Shown one piece after another: positions 17,442 through 26,343 of a stretch of DNA of 64,000 bases. Positions within the stretch are counted from its first letter, which is position 1, and each line of letters starts with the position of its first letter. The stretch comes from Methylobacterium sp. BTF04. Its GTDB lineage: Bacteria > Pseudomonadota > Alphaproteobacteria > Rhizobiales > Beijerinckiaceae. A program made the translations under genes and the position numbers. The notes beneath the pieces are model-generated. The model saw only the letters and a list, made by a program, of their open reading frames with translations, ran no database searches and was not told the DNA's origin. The stretch spans positions 186,001-250,000 of the forward strand of contig NZ_JAAHTB010000002.1 of the NCBI RefSeq assembly GCF_010692745.1. Direction: 5' to 3'.

Positions 17442-18158
17442 ATGCGGCCCTCGAAGCGCGCCAACGACGAACTGCGCAAGGTCACCCTGGAGCGCGCCGT
17501 CGCCCGCTACGCGGAAGGCTCCTGCCTCGTCACGTTCGGCGAGACCAAGGTGCTGTGCACCGCCTCCCTCGAAGAGCGCGGCCCGCCCTGGCTGCGGGGT
17601 TCCGGCAAGGGCTGGGTCACCGCAGAGTATTCCATGCTGCCGCGCGCCACCCACGAGCGCACCCGCCGCGAGGTCAATTCGGGCAAGCCCTCCGGGCGCA
17701 CCCAGGAGATCCAGCGCCTCATCGGGCGTTCCCTACGCGCCGTCACCAACCTGCCGGCCATCGGCGAACGCCAGATCACCGTCGATTGCGACGTGATCCA
17801 GGCCGATGGCGGCACCCGCACCGCGGCGATCACCGGCGCCTGGGTCGCGCTGCACGATTGCTTCGCCTGGATGCGCGGCCGCTCGATCATCTCGGTGGAC
17901 CCGCTGCGCGAGCATGTCGCCGCAGTTTCCTGTGGCATCTCCAAGGGTGTGGCCGTCCTCGATCTCGATTACGCCGAGGATTCGGGCGCCGAGACCGACG
18001 CCAATTTCGTCATCACCGGCACGGGCGGCCTCGTGGAGGTTCAAGGCACTGCCGAGGGCAAACCGTTTTCGGAAGCCGAGTTGCTCGAATTGCTCCGTCT
18101 CGCGAAGGGCGGCTGCGCCGAACTCGTCGCGCTCCAGAAGCAGGTCATCGCCGCATGA
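17442..18158 (+). CDS. rph: Ribonuclease PH
   Basis: 238-aa phosphate-dependent 3'-5' exoribonuclease that trims tRNA 3' ends. The sequence is the standard RNase PH fold from its first residue: [31 protein letters not shown], the RNA-binding R-rich loop ([28 protein letters not shown] is continuous at about residues 68-95), [18 protein letters not shown], and [18 protein letters not shown] with the phosphate/metal-site Asp residues. GGGAGAGC precedes the ATG. Its TGA overlaps the rdgB ATG by four bases, so rph, rdgB and probably hemW form one operon of nucleotide and RNA quality-control genes. Confidence 0.97.
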   Translation: MRPSKRANDELRKVTLERAVARYAEGSCLVTFGETKVLCTASLEERGPPWLRGSGKGWVTAEYSMLPRATHERTRREVNSGKPSGRTQEIQRLIGRSLRAVTNLPAIGERQITVDCDVIQADGGTRTAAITGAWVALHDCFAWMRGRSIISVDPLREHVAAVSCGISKGVAVLDLDYAEDSGAETDANFVITGTGGLVEVQGTAEGKPFSEAELLELLRLAKGGCAELVALQKQVIAA

Positions 18159-18790
18159 GCGCGCACCGGATCCTCACCGGCAAGGTCGTTATCGCCACCC
18201 ACAATGCCGGCAAGCTCGTGGAGATGCGCGAGCTGTTGGCGCCCTTCGGCGTCGAAGCGGTCTCGGCCGGCGAACTCGGCCTGCCGGAGCCGGACGAGAC
18301 CGGCACGATGTTTTCGGAGAACGCCGCGATCAAGGCGCACGCCGCCACCACGGCCTCGGGCCTGCCGGCCTTCGCCGACGATTCCGGCCTGTGCGTCAAT
18401 GCGCTCGACGGCGCGCCCGGCCTGTTCTCTGCCCGCTGGGCCGGTGCGTCGAAGGACTTCTCCGGCGCCATGGCGCGGATCGCCGACGAACTCGACAAGC
18501 GCGGTGCCACCACGTGGCGGGCGCATTTCGTCTCCGCCCTGGTCATCGCCTGGCCCGATGGGCATACCGAGACCTTCGAAGGCCGGGTCTTCGGCGATCT
18601 CGTCGCCCCGCGCGGGTCGCAGGGCTTCGGCTACGACCCGATGTTCCAGCCGGACGGGCACACCCGAACCTTCGGCGAAATCTCGTCGGAGGAGAAGCAC
18701 GGGGTCGATTGGCAGACCGGCGAAGCGCTCTCGCATCGTGCGCGCGCCTTCGTACTGCTGGCGCGGTGCTGCCTGCGGCGACCGGTGTGA
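18155..18790 (+). CDS. rdgB: XTP/dITP pyrophosphatase (RdgB/HAM1)
   Basis: 211 aa. It hydrolyses XTP, ITP and dITP to the monophosphates, keeping deaminated purines out of nucleic acids. Family motifs are complete: [13 protein letters not shown] (substrate loop), [14 protein letters not shown] with the catalytic Asp, [24 protein letters not shown] and ALSHRARAF. The start ATG overlaps the rph stop (ATGA), indicating translational coupling. The C-terminus is slightly longer than usual, ending [10 protein letters not shown] with two Cys. Confidence 0.97.
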   Translation: MSAHRILTGKVVIATHNAGKLVEMRELLAPFGVEAVSAGELGLPEPDETGTMFSENAAIKAHAATTASGLPAFADDSGLCVNALDGAPGLFSARWAGASKDFSGAMARIADELDKRGATTWRAHFVSALVIAWPDGHTETFEGRVFGDLVAPRGSQGFGYDPMFQPDGHTRTFGEISSEEKHGVDWQTGEALSHRARAFVLLARCCLRRPV

Positions 18791-18851
18791 TCCAGCGCGC
18801 GGGCCAGCGCGCGGGATTGCCAAAACGCCCATCCGCGCGCACATCCGCCCG

Positions 18852-20030
18852 ATGACCCAACCGACAGGCCCGGACCATCCGACCCGCGACGCGGGCTTCG
18901 GGGTCTACGTCCATTGGCCCTTCTGCGCCTCGAAGTGCCCGTATTGCGACTTCAACAGCCACGTGCGCCATGCGCCGGTGGACGAGGCGCGTTTCCTCCA
19001 GGCGTTCCGCGCCGAGATCGCCCATGTGGCGGCACGCACGCCCGGCCGCACCGTTTCCAGCATCTTTCTCGGCGGCGGTACGCCCTCACTGATGCAGCCC
19101 GCCACCGTGGCGGGCCTGCTCGACGCGATCGGTCAGGCCTGGGGAACGGAACCCGACGTCGAGATCACCCTGGAGGCCAATCCGACCAGCGTCGAGGCTG
19201 GGCGCTTTCGTGGTTACCGCGCGGCCGGCGTCAACCGGGTCTCGCTCGGGGTCCAGGCGATGGACGATGCCTCGCTCAAGGCCCTCGGTCGGCTGCATAC
19301 CGCACGCGAGGCGATGGACGCCGTCGCGGTCGCGGCTGCGCATTTCGAGCGCTATTCCTTCGACCTGATCTATGCCCGCCCCGACCAGACCATCGCGGCA
19401 TGGCGCGCCGAACTGAACGACGCCATCGCGCGGGCCGCCGAGCATCTCTCGCTCTACCAGCTCACCATCGAGCCGGGCACGCCGTTCTTCGGGCTTGCCG
19501 CCGCCGGCAAGCTGGTGCCGCCCGACGACGACGCGGCCCGCGCGCTCTACGACGTGACCCAGGAGGTCTGCGACAAGGCGGGGCTCGCCTCCTACGAGAT
19601 CTCCAACCACGCGCGCCCCGGCGCGCAGTCCCGTCACAACCTGCTGTATTGGCGCTACGGCGAATATGCCGGCATCGGCCCCGGCGCCCATGGCCGCCTC
19701 GTCGCTCCTGACGGCCGCATCGGCACCATCACGGAGCGGACCCCCGAGGCCTGGCTCGCCCGGGTGGAACGCGACGGGCACGGCATCGTCGAGACCGAGA
19801 CGCTGCCGCCCGAGACGCAGGCCGACGAATTCCTGATGATGGGCCTGCGCCTGTCCGAGGGCATCGATCCGGCCCGCTATGCGATCCTGAAAGGGCGCCC
19901 GCTCGACCAAGCGCGCATCGCGACCCTCATCGAGGACGGCCTGATCGTGGCGCGGCCGGACGGGCGCATCGCCGCGACACCGCGCGGGGCGCCGGTGCTC
20001 AACGCGGTGGTCGCGGCCTTGGCGGCCTGA
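18852..20030 (+). CDS. hemW: Radical SAM heme chaperone HemW
   Basis: 392 aa. Cytoplasmic heme-transfer protein related to HemN. The N-terminus has FGVYVHWPFCASKCPYCDFNSH, giving the CxxxCxxC cluster ligands, then FLGGGTPSLM, VEITLEANPTS, GVNRVSLGVQ and the HemN-C domain (EISNHARPGAQSRHNLLYW and GIGPGAHGR). It lacks the HemN-specific cysteine pattern, as expected for HemW. The start at 18852 is chosen because the frame upstream overlaps rdgB in a shadow frame. It follows rdgB by 61 bases, and its stop codon abuts the stop of the convergent lipoprotein gene with no gap. Confidence 0.96.
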   Translation: MTQPTGPDHPTRDAGFGVYVHWPFCASKCPYCDFNSHVRHAPVDEARFLQAFRAEIAHVAARTPGRTVSSIFLGGGTPSLMQPATVAGLLDAIGQAWGTEPDVEITLEANPTSVEAGRFRGYRAAGVNRVSLGVQAMDDASLKALGRLHTAREAMDAVAVAAAHFERYSFDLIYARPDQTIAAWRAELNDAIARAAEHLSLYQLTIEPGTPFFGLAAAGKLVPPDDDAARALYDVTQEVCDKAGLASYEISNHARPGAQSRHNLLYWRYGEYAGIGPGAHGRLVAPDGRIGTITERTPEAWLARVERDGHGIVETETLPPETQADEFLMMGLRLSEGIDPARYAILKGRPLDQARIATLIEDGLIVARPDGRIAATPRGAPVLNAVVAALAA

Positions 20031-21257
20031 TCAGGTGCCGGACGGCCCAAGCACCCGCGGCGCCGGGCTGACGATGGTCGGCGCGCCGCTGCGGATCTCA
20101 TAGATCGCGAGCGCCCGGTCGCTGACCCCTTCCGGACGAAACCGGAATGTCCCGTCGATGCCGGAAAAACCCGAGGGGTTGGTGAGCGTCGTGTCGGCAA
20201 AACGCTGCGAGCCGTATTGCCGCGACAGCGCGGCAGCGAGCGACACCGCGTCGTAGGCCAGCGTCGCCACCCGCGGCGGCACGGCACCGAAGCGCGCCTG
20301 ATAGCGCTGCGAGAAGCCGGCGAAGCCCGCGGCATCGGGGGCCGCGAACCAGCCGCCCTGCAGCGCCGGCAGGGCAAACACCTGAGGATCGTTCCACACC
20401 GCGGTGCCGATGGGCCGTACCCGCGTGGGCGAGAACCCGGCCTTGGTGAGCGCCTGCGCCACCGCAGCGAGACCGTCCTTCGTATCGGGCAGGAACAGCG
20501 CATCGGCCTGCGCGCTCGGTCCGGTGACGAGGCCCGACAGGCGCGCCACCGCCGGCGCAGGATTTCCCGGAGCGTATCGCTCGATGGCCACCATCCGGGC
20601 GCCCTTGCGGGCCACCGCCTCGCGGAACTGCGCCTCCACCGCATTGCCGTAGCTGTTCTCGGGGATTAGCGCGGCAAAGGAGCGGCGGCCCGAGGCCACC
20701 GACTCGTCGACCACGCGGTCGACTTCCGCCTGCGGCAGGAAGCTCAGGAGGTAGATCCCACGGGCCGCCACGCTCGCATCGGTGGAAAAGGCGATGACCG
20801 GCTTGCCCGCCGCCCGCACCGCCCCGGCCGCGTTCTGGACGTTGGCGGCAAACAGTGGCCCGAGCACCAGTTCGGCGCCGTCCGCAATGGCGGCCTGCGC
20901 CGCATCGCGCGCGCCTTCGGGCGAACCGCGATCGTCCTTCACCAGGATCTGGAGATCCGGCTTCTGGAAATCCTCGATGGCGAGTTCGGCGGCGTTGCGC
21001 AGAGCCGCGCCGACCGCCGAGCCCGGGCCGGTGAGCGGTACGATGAGGGCGATCTTGACCGAACCGGTCCCGATCCGGGTCGCGCCGGCCGTCTCCGTGG
21101 GAGCAGTCTCTGCCGGCGCCGCCGGCGTACGGCTCTGGACGCGGGCGCCGCCGTCAGGACCGCCGACACACGCCGATAGACCGACGGGCAGGCTCGCGGC
21201 CAGAAGGAGGGCGAGCCCCCGTGTGATGCCCGTTCCGAGCCCGTTCGCGCGCGCCAT
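20031..21257 (-). CDS. Penicillin-binding protein activator, LpoA-like lipoprotein
   Basis: 408 aa. The start at 21257 (MARANGLGTGITRGLALLLA) gives a lipoprotein signal with lipobox GLSAC, so the protein should be lipidated at Cys. After a Pro/Thr linker the mature part is a periplasmic-binding fold of the LivJ type: VKIALIVPLTGPGSAVGAALRNAAELAIEDF, ELVLGPLFAANVQ, FAALIPENSYGNAVEAQF, VATLAYDAVSLAAALSRQYG. Such proteins next to rsmI are annotated as LpoA-like activators of class A PBPs. It is divergent from rsmI, which is the usual arrangement. It could instead be a plain ligand-binding lipoprotein. Confidence 0.85.
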   Translation of the reverse strand: MARANGLGTGITRGLALLLAASLPVGLSACVGGPDGGARVQSRTPAAPAETAPTETAGATRIGTGSVKIALIVPLTGPGSAVGAALRNAAELAIEDFQKPDLQILVKDDRGSPEGARDAAQAAIADGAELVLGPLFAANVQNAAGAVRAAGKPVIAFSTDASVAARGIYLLSFLPQAEVDRVVDESVASGRRSFAALIPENSYGNAVEAQFREAVARKGARMVAIERYAPGNPAPAVARLSGLVTGPSAQADALFLPDTKDGLAAVAQALTKAGFSPTRVRPIGTAVWNDPQVFALPALQGGWFAAPDAAGFAGFSQRYQARFGAVPPRVATLAYDAVSLAAALSRQYGSQRFADTTLTNPSGFSGIDGTFRFRPEGVSDRALAIYEIRSGAPTIVSPAPRVLGPSGT

Positions 21258-21433
21258 CGCAAAGCAGTCCTTCGTCGCAGTCCGACGGCATCGGCATTTA
21301 CCGATGACCGGCATCCACGTCCCGAGCCGATGCTCCAGAGATCACGCTTAAAGTCTAAGAGTGAAAAGTAAATGTGCGCGCCGCCCGCTCCACGCATTCC
21401 GCAAAAGGCGTCCGGCGTGGCAAGGTCGGCGCC

Positions 21434-22393
21434 ATGACTCAGAAAATCGACAACCGCATCCGGCGGCGCAGGGACGGCCCGGAGGCCGGCGCCAAACCGC
21501 CCGCGACCTTCACCGCCTTCGGCCTCGCGGCGGAGGCACAGGCGCTCGATCCCGGCCTGCACGTGGTGGCGACCCCGATCGGGAATCTCAAGGACGTCTC
21601 GTTCCGGGCGCTGGCGACATTGGCCGCCGCCGACACGGTGCTGGCGGAGGATACCCGCGTCACCCGTACCCTGCTGATGCATTACGGGATCACCACGCCG
21701 CTGGTGGCCTATCACGAGCATTCCAACGCCGCCGTTCGCGAGCGGATGATCGCCCGCATGCAGAACGGCGAGGCGCTGGCGCTCGTCTCGGATGCGGGAA
21801 CGCCGCTTGTCTCCGACCCCGGCTTCAAGCTGGTCCAGGCGGCGATTGAGGCTGGCATCGAAGTGACACCGATACCGGGGCCCTCCGCCGTGATGACCGC
21901 CATCGTCGCGGCGGGCCTGCCCACCGATCGGTTCTTCTTCGAGGGCTTCCTGCCGCATAAATCCGGTGCCCGGCGCAATCGCCTGGAGGCTCTGGGCCAG
22001 ATCCCCGGCACCCTCGTCCTGTTCGAATCGCCCCATCGCCTGCCCGAGATGCTGGTCGATGCCGTGGCGATCCTCGGCCCGGCGCGGCCGGCGGCGGTCG
22101 CACGCGAACTCACCAAGCTCTACGAGACCATCCGGCGCGGCACCCTCGGCACGCTGGCCGCGACCTTCGCGGAGGAGGGCGCGCCCAAGGGCGAGGTCGT
22201 GGTGGTGATCGGCACGAGCCCGGAGGAGCCCAACGCGGCGGAGACCGATGCGGGTCTCGACGCCGCGCTGGCTTTGGCGCTCGCCCGGCACTCGATCAAG
22301 GACGCGGCGACGCTCGTGGCCGAAGAGACCGGCCAGCCACGCCGGGTGGTCTATGCCCGCGCGCTGGCGCTCGCCCGGCGCGACGATGGCTGA
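21434..22393 (+). CDS. rsmI: 16S rRNA (cytidine1402-2'-O)-methyltransferase
   Basis: 319 aa. It methylates the 2'-OH of C1402 in the decoding centre, using SAM. The tetrapyrrole-methylase fold is clear: [107 protein letters not shown]. The ATG at 21434 follows AAGG at good spacing; the frame upstream to 21374 is not conserved in style. Its end overlaps the start of yraN by 8 bases, a conserved pairing. Confidence 0.96.
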   Translation: MTQKIDNRIRRRRDGPEAGAKPPATFTAFGLAAEAQALDPGLHVVATPIGNLKDVSFRALATLAAADTVLAEDTRVTRTLLMHYGITTPLVAYHEHSNAAVRERMIARMQNGEALALVSDAGTPLVSDPGFKLVQAAIEAGIEVTPIPGPSAVMTAIVAAGLPTDRFFFEGFLPHKSGARRNRLEALGQIPGTLVLFESPHRLPEMLVDAVAILGPARPAAVARELTKLYETIRRGTLGTLAATFAEEGAPKGEVVVVIGTSPEEPNAAETDAGLDAALALALARHSIKDAATLVAEETGQPRRVVYARALALARRDDG

Positions 22394-22772
22394 CGAGGAA
22401 AAGGCCGCCGCCCGCCGCCGGGCGACTTATGGGCGCGGCCTGTCCGGAGAGGCACTGGCGCTGATCGCCTTGATGGTGAAGGGCTATCGCCCGCTCGATC
22501 GGCGCTTTTCGGCGGCGGGCGGCGAGATTGACCTGATCATGCGACGAGGCGCGACCATCGCCTTCGTCGAGGTCAAGGCGCGGGCGAGTCTCGACACTGC
22601 GCGCGGCGCCATCGATGGCCGCAAGCGGATGCGTTTCTCACGCGCGGCGCGGATGTGGATCTCCCGGCATCCAAGGCTCGACGGCCTGACGTTCCGGGCG
22701 GACGCGGTCTTCGTGGCGCCTGGCTCATGGCCGGCGCACGTGCCAGACGCATTTCCCCTCGACGGCGGGTGA
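22386..22772 (+). CDS. yraN: UPF0102 family endonuclease-like protein YraN
   Basis: 128 aa. It contains the predicted restriction-endonuclease-like core: [35 protein letters not shown] and [11 protein letters not shown], i.e. the E-D-ExK nuclease pattern. Its cellular role is not settled in any organism; a structure-specific DNA nuclease is a reasonable reading. It overlaps the rsmI 3' end (ATGGCTGA), so the two are coupled. Confidence 0.93.
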   Translation: MADEEKAAARRRATYGRGLSGEALALIALMVKGYRPLDRRFSAAGGEIDLIMRRGATIAFVEVKARASLDTARGAIDGRKRMRFSRAARMWISRHPRLDGLTFRADAVFVAPGSWPAHVPDAFPLDGG

Positions 22773-22823
22773 CGGGCCGGTCGAAAAGCGGCGCCCGTTT
22801 CTAGAAGCGGCGCCCTAGAAAAC

Positions 22824-23213
22824 TCAGGCTTTGGCGGCAGCCAGGGCGGCGATCAGCGTGCGCTTGAGATCGGCCTGGCTGAATGGCTTCTGGACCACCG
22901 GGCGATCGCGGAACGGCTCACGGATACCGGCGCCGCCGTAACCCGTCGAGAAGACGAGCGGCAAGTTGCGCTTCACGATGGCCTCGGCCACGGGATAGAT
23001 CGGCTCACCCGCCACGTTGACGTCGAGGATCGCGACGTCGAAGGTCTCGGAATCGGCCATCTCGAGGGCGGTTGCGAGGCGGGCCGCAGGACCCACCACC
23101 GTACAGCCGAAATCGAGCAGCATGTCTTCGAGCAGCATAGAAATCGCAGCCTCGTCCTCGACGACAAGCACGCGAGCCCCATCCAAAAGGTCTTCGTTCA
23201 CTTGAACACTCAC
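22824..23213 (-). CDS. Single-domain response regulator, FAT GUY-like
   Basis: About 129 aa: one receiver domain with no output module. It has acidic Glu19-Asp20-Glu21, phospho-acceptor Asp64 (AILDVNV), the LPLVFSTGYGG segment (residues 84-93) and Lys109 (VVQKPF). The PxxFxTGYG pattern marks the FAT GUY group of alphaproteobacterial regulators, which take part in general stress phospho-relays. The GTG at 23213, with an AAGGGAAG site, is preferred; the open frame extends to a GTG at 23303, which would add a basic, unconserved leader. Monocistronic, divergent from the ABC operon. Group membership is from the motif only. Confidence 0.85.
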   Translation of the reverse strand: MSVQVNEDLLDGARVLVVEDEAAISMLLEDMLLDFGCTVVGPAARLATALEMADSETFDVAILDVNVAGEPIYPVAEAIVKRNLPLVFSTGYGGAGIREPFRDRPVVQKPFSQADLKRTLIAALAAAKA

Positions 23214-23516
23214 GCCGAGGATTCTTCCCTTCGCTCCGTTCCACGTCTTGGAACGTCGTCTTTGCAGGCTCGGTTCGGGATCGATCTCGTCGAGGGCGAT
23301 CACCGCTCCGGATTTTAGGCGATGCGGGACCGCCAGCCCTCTCGATCGATGGACAGCGCTCCGAAGCGAGAGCGAGGCGTCGCCCGTTCCGCGGAGCGTG
23401 TCAAGCGCTTCGCGGCGTATGAATACAAGGGTCGGGGCCTGGATGTTACAAGGTGATACATTTGCGCGTCACGCCCCGGATCATCGGGGTCGACCGCCAT
23501 CACATCGTCCTAACGC

Positions 23517-24455
23517 ATGTTAGCATCCCCACGCTGGGCATGCCTGAAAACCCGCCGCGTGGCTTTGGCCGGGCTCGCGGCCTTGGTGGTGTCCGGCACG
23601 GTTCGTGCCGCAGACGCTCCGATCGTCGTTGCCTCCAAGAGCGACACCGAAGGTGCGCTCATGGGGGCGATGATCGCCCTGATGCTGGAGCATCTCGGCC
23701 TGTCGGTCACACGCAAGCTCGGCCTCGGGCCGACTTTGATCGTGCGCAACAGCCTCTTGTCGGGAGAGATCGACGTCTATCCGGAATATACCGGCAACGG
23801 CGCGTTTTTCACCGACACCGTGGCGGACCCGGCCTGGAAGACCTCGGAGGGCGCCTTCGACACAATCCGACGGAGCGACGCCGCCCGCGGCCTCGTCTGG
23901 CTCGACCGGGCGCGCGCGAACAACACCTGGCTGATCGCGATCAACGGCGCGCTCGCCCGGCGCGAACATCTCAGTAGCATGGCGGATTTCGCCGGCGCGG
24001 TACGCCAGGGCCTGATCCTGCTTGCGGCCTCCACCGAGTTCGTCGAGAGCCCTGCTGCGCTACCGTCCTTCGAGTCGGCTTACGGGTTCCACCTGGAGGC
24101 CGATCGCATCATCAGCCTGCCCGGAGGCGACACCGCCGTGACCGCGCGAGCGGCGGCCCAAGGGATCAGCGGCGTCAATGCCGGCATGGTCTATGGGACC
24201 GACGGCGCTTTGTCGGCCCTCGACCTCGCGGTGATGAGTGATCCGCTCGGAGCGCAGATCGTCTACGAAGTGGCCCCGGTGATCCGAGCCGGGACCTTGG
24301 CCCGCCACCCCGGCATTCGCCCGGCTCTGGCGCGGGTGTTCGACGGCCTCGACGCCCCAATCCTGCGCGCGCTGAACGCCGCGATCACGGTCCAGGGTGA
24401 GGTACCCGAAACGGTGGCACGTCGGTACCTGACCGAGCGGGGGTTGTTGGCGTGA
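23517..24455 (+). CDS. Osmoprotectant-type ABC transporter substrate-binding protein (YehZ/OsmF-like)
   Basis: 312 aa. An N-terminal export signal (RRVALAGLAALVVSGTVRAADA) precedes a type-II periplasmic-binding domain: IVVASKSDTEGALMGAMIALMLEHLG, SGEIDVYPEYTGNGAFF, ARANNTWLIAIN, GINAGM-like GVNAGMVYGTDGALSALDLAVMSDP. This is the OpuC/YehZ group, which binds glycine betaine or similar quaternary amines. It is the first gene of a three-gene operon; its stop overlaps the next start (GTGA). There is no strong ribosome site before the ATG at 23517, so the start is less certain. Confidence 0.9.
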   Translation: MLASPRWACLKTRRVALAGLAALVVSGTVRAADAPIVVASKSDTEGALMGAMIALMLEHLGLSVTRKLGLGPTLIVRNSLLSGEIDVYPEYTGNGAFFTDTVADPAWKTSEGAFDTIRRSDAARGLVWLDRARANNTWLIAINGALARREHLSSMADFAGAVRQGLILLAASTEFVESPAALPSFESAYGFHLEADRIISLPGGDTAVTARAAAQGISGVNAGMVYGTDGALSALDLAVMSDPLGAQIVYEVAPVIRAGTLARHPGIRPALARVFDGLDAPILRALNAAITVQGEVPETVARRYLTERGLLA

Positions 24456-25609
24456 GCGCACGCATCCGGCCGCTACCCGGCATCCTGGCGCTCGGCTGGG
24501 TCATTGCAATGGCTGTCGCCCTCCTGACGCTGCCGGCGCTGCGCATCGCGCCCAATCGCCTCGTCGTCGGTACACCGGTGTATGGACTGGAGGTGTTTGG
24601 CTGGTGGGTTGCCGCAATCCTGGCCTCCGGGGCGCTCTGCGTAGGCCTTCTCGTGGCGGCGACGACGCGGCGGCGTGCCCTCGTCGCTCTCGGGTTTCTG
24701 GCTCTGTGTGCCATCCTTCTCGCTCTCGGGCTCGGGGCCGGCGCGGCGCATCGGATGGTTGGTCAGCCGCCGGCGGCACGCGCCAGCTTAGGCGCCGGCA
24801 TCTGGAGCGCTGCCGCTCTCCTCTCCTTCACGATGGGCTTCGCCGTTCAGGCAAGCCGCATCGCCGGCCTGGGGCTCTTCGTTCCGGTCCTGCTCCTCGC
24901 GATCCTTGGGACGGCCGGCCATCTCGGAGCCTTCGACAGCCTGTCGCTTGCCGTCGAATACGCCGCCCGGCGCGAGGCGGTGAACGAAGCCGTTCTCCAG
25001 CATCTCGGGCTCGCGGGGGGCGCGGTGCTCCTCGGCATCGCGGGCGCCGTGCTGCTGTCCCTGTGGCGACGGGGCCAGGGCCTCGTCGCAATCCTGGTCG
25101 GAGGGGTTCAGGTGATTCCTGCGGTTGCGCTACTCGGAGCCCTGGTCGCCCTGGTGTCGGGCCTCCTGCGCCTAGTGCCGAGCCTGCGCGATATCGGCCT
25201 CTCGGCGCTCGGCGCCGGGCCGGCACTGATCGGCATCGCCGCCTATCTGCTGCTGCCGCTGTGGCGCGGGCTCGCCACCGCCCTGCGGGCGCCCGATCCG
25301 GCGAGCCTCGACGCCGCCACGGGGCTTGGGCTCACCCGCAGCCAGATTCTCTGGCGCCTGCGCCTGCCGCTCGGCGCACCGATATTGGTGGGAGCCCTGC
25401 GGGTCGCCGCGGTACAGAGCCTCGGGCTCGCTACCCTCGGCGCGTTGATCGGCGCGGGGGGCCTCGGCCGGATCGTCTTCGATGGGATGGCACAATTCGC
25501 GCCGGACCTCATCCTGCTCGGCGCGATTCCCATCGTCGCCCTGTCGCTCGGAGCCGAGCGGGGCCTGAGCCTCGCCGAAGACGCCGCGCGTCTCCGGTTG
25601 CGGGCATGA
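24452..25609 (+). CDS. ABC transporter permease (YehY-like)
   Basis: 385-aa inner-membrane permease. The N-terminal ~180 residues contribute about five or six extra helices, as in YehY. The C-terminal half is the standard BPD_transp_1 domain: GGVQVIPAVALLGALVAL, then the EAA-type loop around DAATGLGLTRSQILWRLRLPLGAPILVGALR. It ends with ALSLGAERGLSLAED. The GTG start overlaps the preceding stop, and the last codon overlaps the next ATG (ATGA), so translation is coupled across the operon. Confidence 0.9.
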   Translation: MSARIRPLPGILALGWVIAMAVALLTLPALRIAPNRLVVGTPVYGLEVFGWWVAAILASGALCVGLLVAATTRRRALVALGFLALCAILLALGLGAGAAHRMVGQPPAARASLGAGIWSAAALLSFTMGFAVQASRIAGLGLFVPVLLLAILGTAGHLGAFDSLSLAVEYAARREAVNEAVLQHLGLAGGAVLLGIAGAVLLSLWRRGQGLVAILVGGVQVIPAVALLGALVALVSGLLRLVPSLRDIGLSALGAGPALIGIAAYLLLPLWRGLATALRAPDPASLDAATGLGLTRSQILWRLRLPLGAPILVGALRVAAVQSLGLATLGALIGAGGLGRIVFDGMAQFAPDLILLGAIPIVALSLGAERGLSLAEDAARLRLRA

Positions 25610-26337
25610 CGCTAATTAAACGCGTGCGGCCGGCCCTCGGCCTCGGCCTCACCGGCCTTGCACTCGGCGCGGTGAGTCTGCCACCGGTGGCGATCCGTCT
25701 GGCCGAAGCCCTCGGCGAGCCACCGCGACGGGCACTCGATCTTCACCGCCTGTCGGAGCTGGCCTGGCAGCATCTGCAACTGGCCGGCACCGGTTTCATC
25801 CTCGTGGCACTGGCGGGGATCGCCTTCGGTATCCTGGCGACACGAGACTTCGCCGCCGCAGCGCGGCCGGCCATCGACAGCATCGCCGCGGGCGCGCAGG
25901 CGGTGCCTCCGGTGGTGGTGGTGGCGCTGGCGCTTCCTGTGCTGGGCTTCGGCGGACCACCGACGCTTCTGGCGCTGGTGGCTTACGGGGTGATGCCGGT
26001 GTTACGCGGCACCGTCGGCGGGATCCAGGCGGTGTCGCCAGACGCCCTCGACGCAGCGCGTGCCGTGGGGCTGACCAAGGCCCAAATCCTGACCCGGGTC
26101 GAGCTCCCACTGGCATGGCCGGTCATCCTCGAGGCCCTGCGCACCGCCCTGGTGCTCGCCGTGGCCACCGCCGCGGTCGGAGCGTTGGCGGGCGCATCGA
26201 CCCTCGGCACCCCCATCATCGCCGGACTCCAGAACCAGAACACCGTGCCGATGCTGCAGGGCGCCGCCGCCACCGCCGCGCTCGCCTTCCTGGGCGACGC
26301 GGCGCTGATCCTCGTCGCCGGAATGTTGCGGCGATAA
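25606..26337 (+). CDS. ABC transporter permease (YehW-like)
   Basis: 243 aa with about six membrane helices. It has a typical permease core: SIAAGAQAVPPVVVVALALPVLGFGG and the EAA loop DAARAVGLTKAQILTRVELPLAWPVILEALR, followed by GASTLGTPIIAGLQNQN, the OpuC/YehW C-terminal helix. The ATG overlaps the stop of the other permease. No ATP-binding subunit gene follows: the next gene is a minus-strand L,D-transpeptidase seven bases after the stop. The ATPase must come from another locus or be shared. Confidence 0.9.
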   Translation: MTLIKRVRPALGLGLTGLALGAVSLPPVAIRLAEALGEPPRRALDLHRLSELAWQHLQLAGTGFILVALAGIAFGILATRDFAAAARPAIDSIAAGAQAVPPVVVVALALPVLGFGGPPTLLALVAYGVMPVLRGTVGGIQAVSPDALDAARAVGLTKAQILTRVELPLAWPVILEALRTALVLAVATAAVGALAGASTLGTPIIAGLQNQNTVPMLQGAAATAALAFLGDAALILVAGMLRR

Positions 26338-26343
26338 CGCGGG

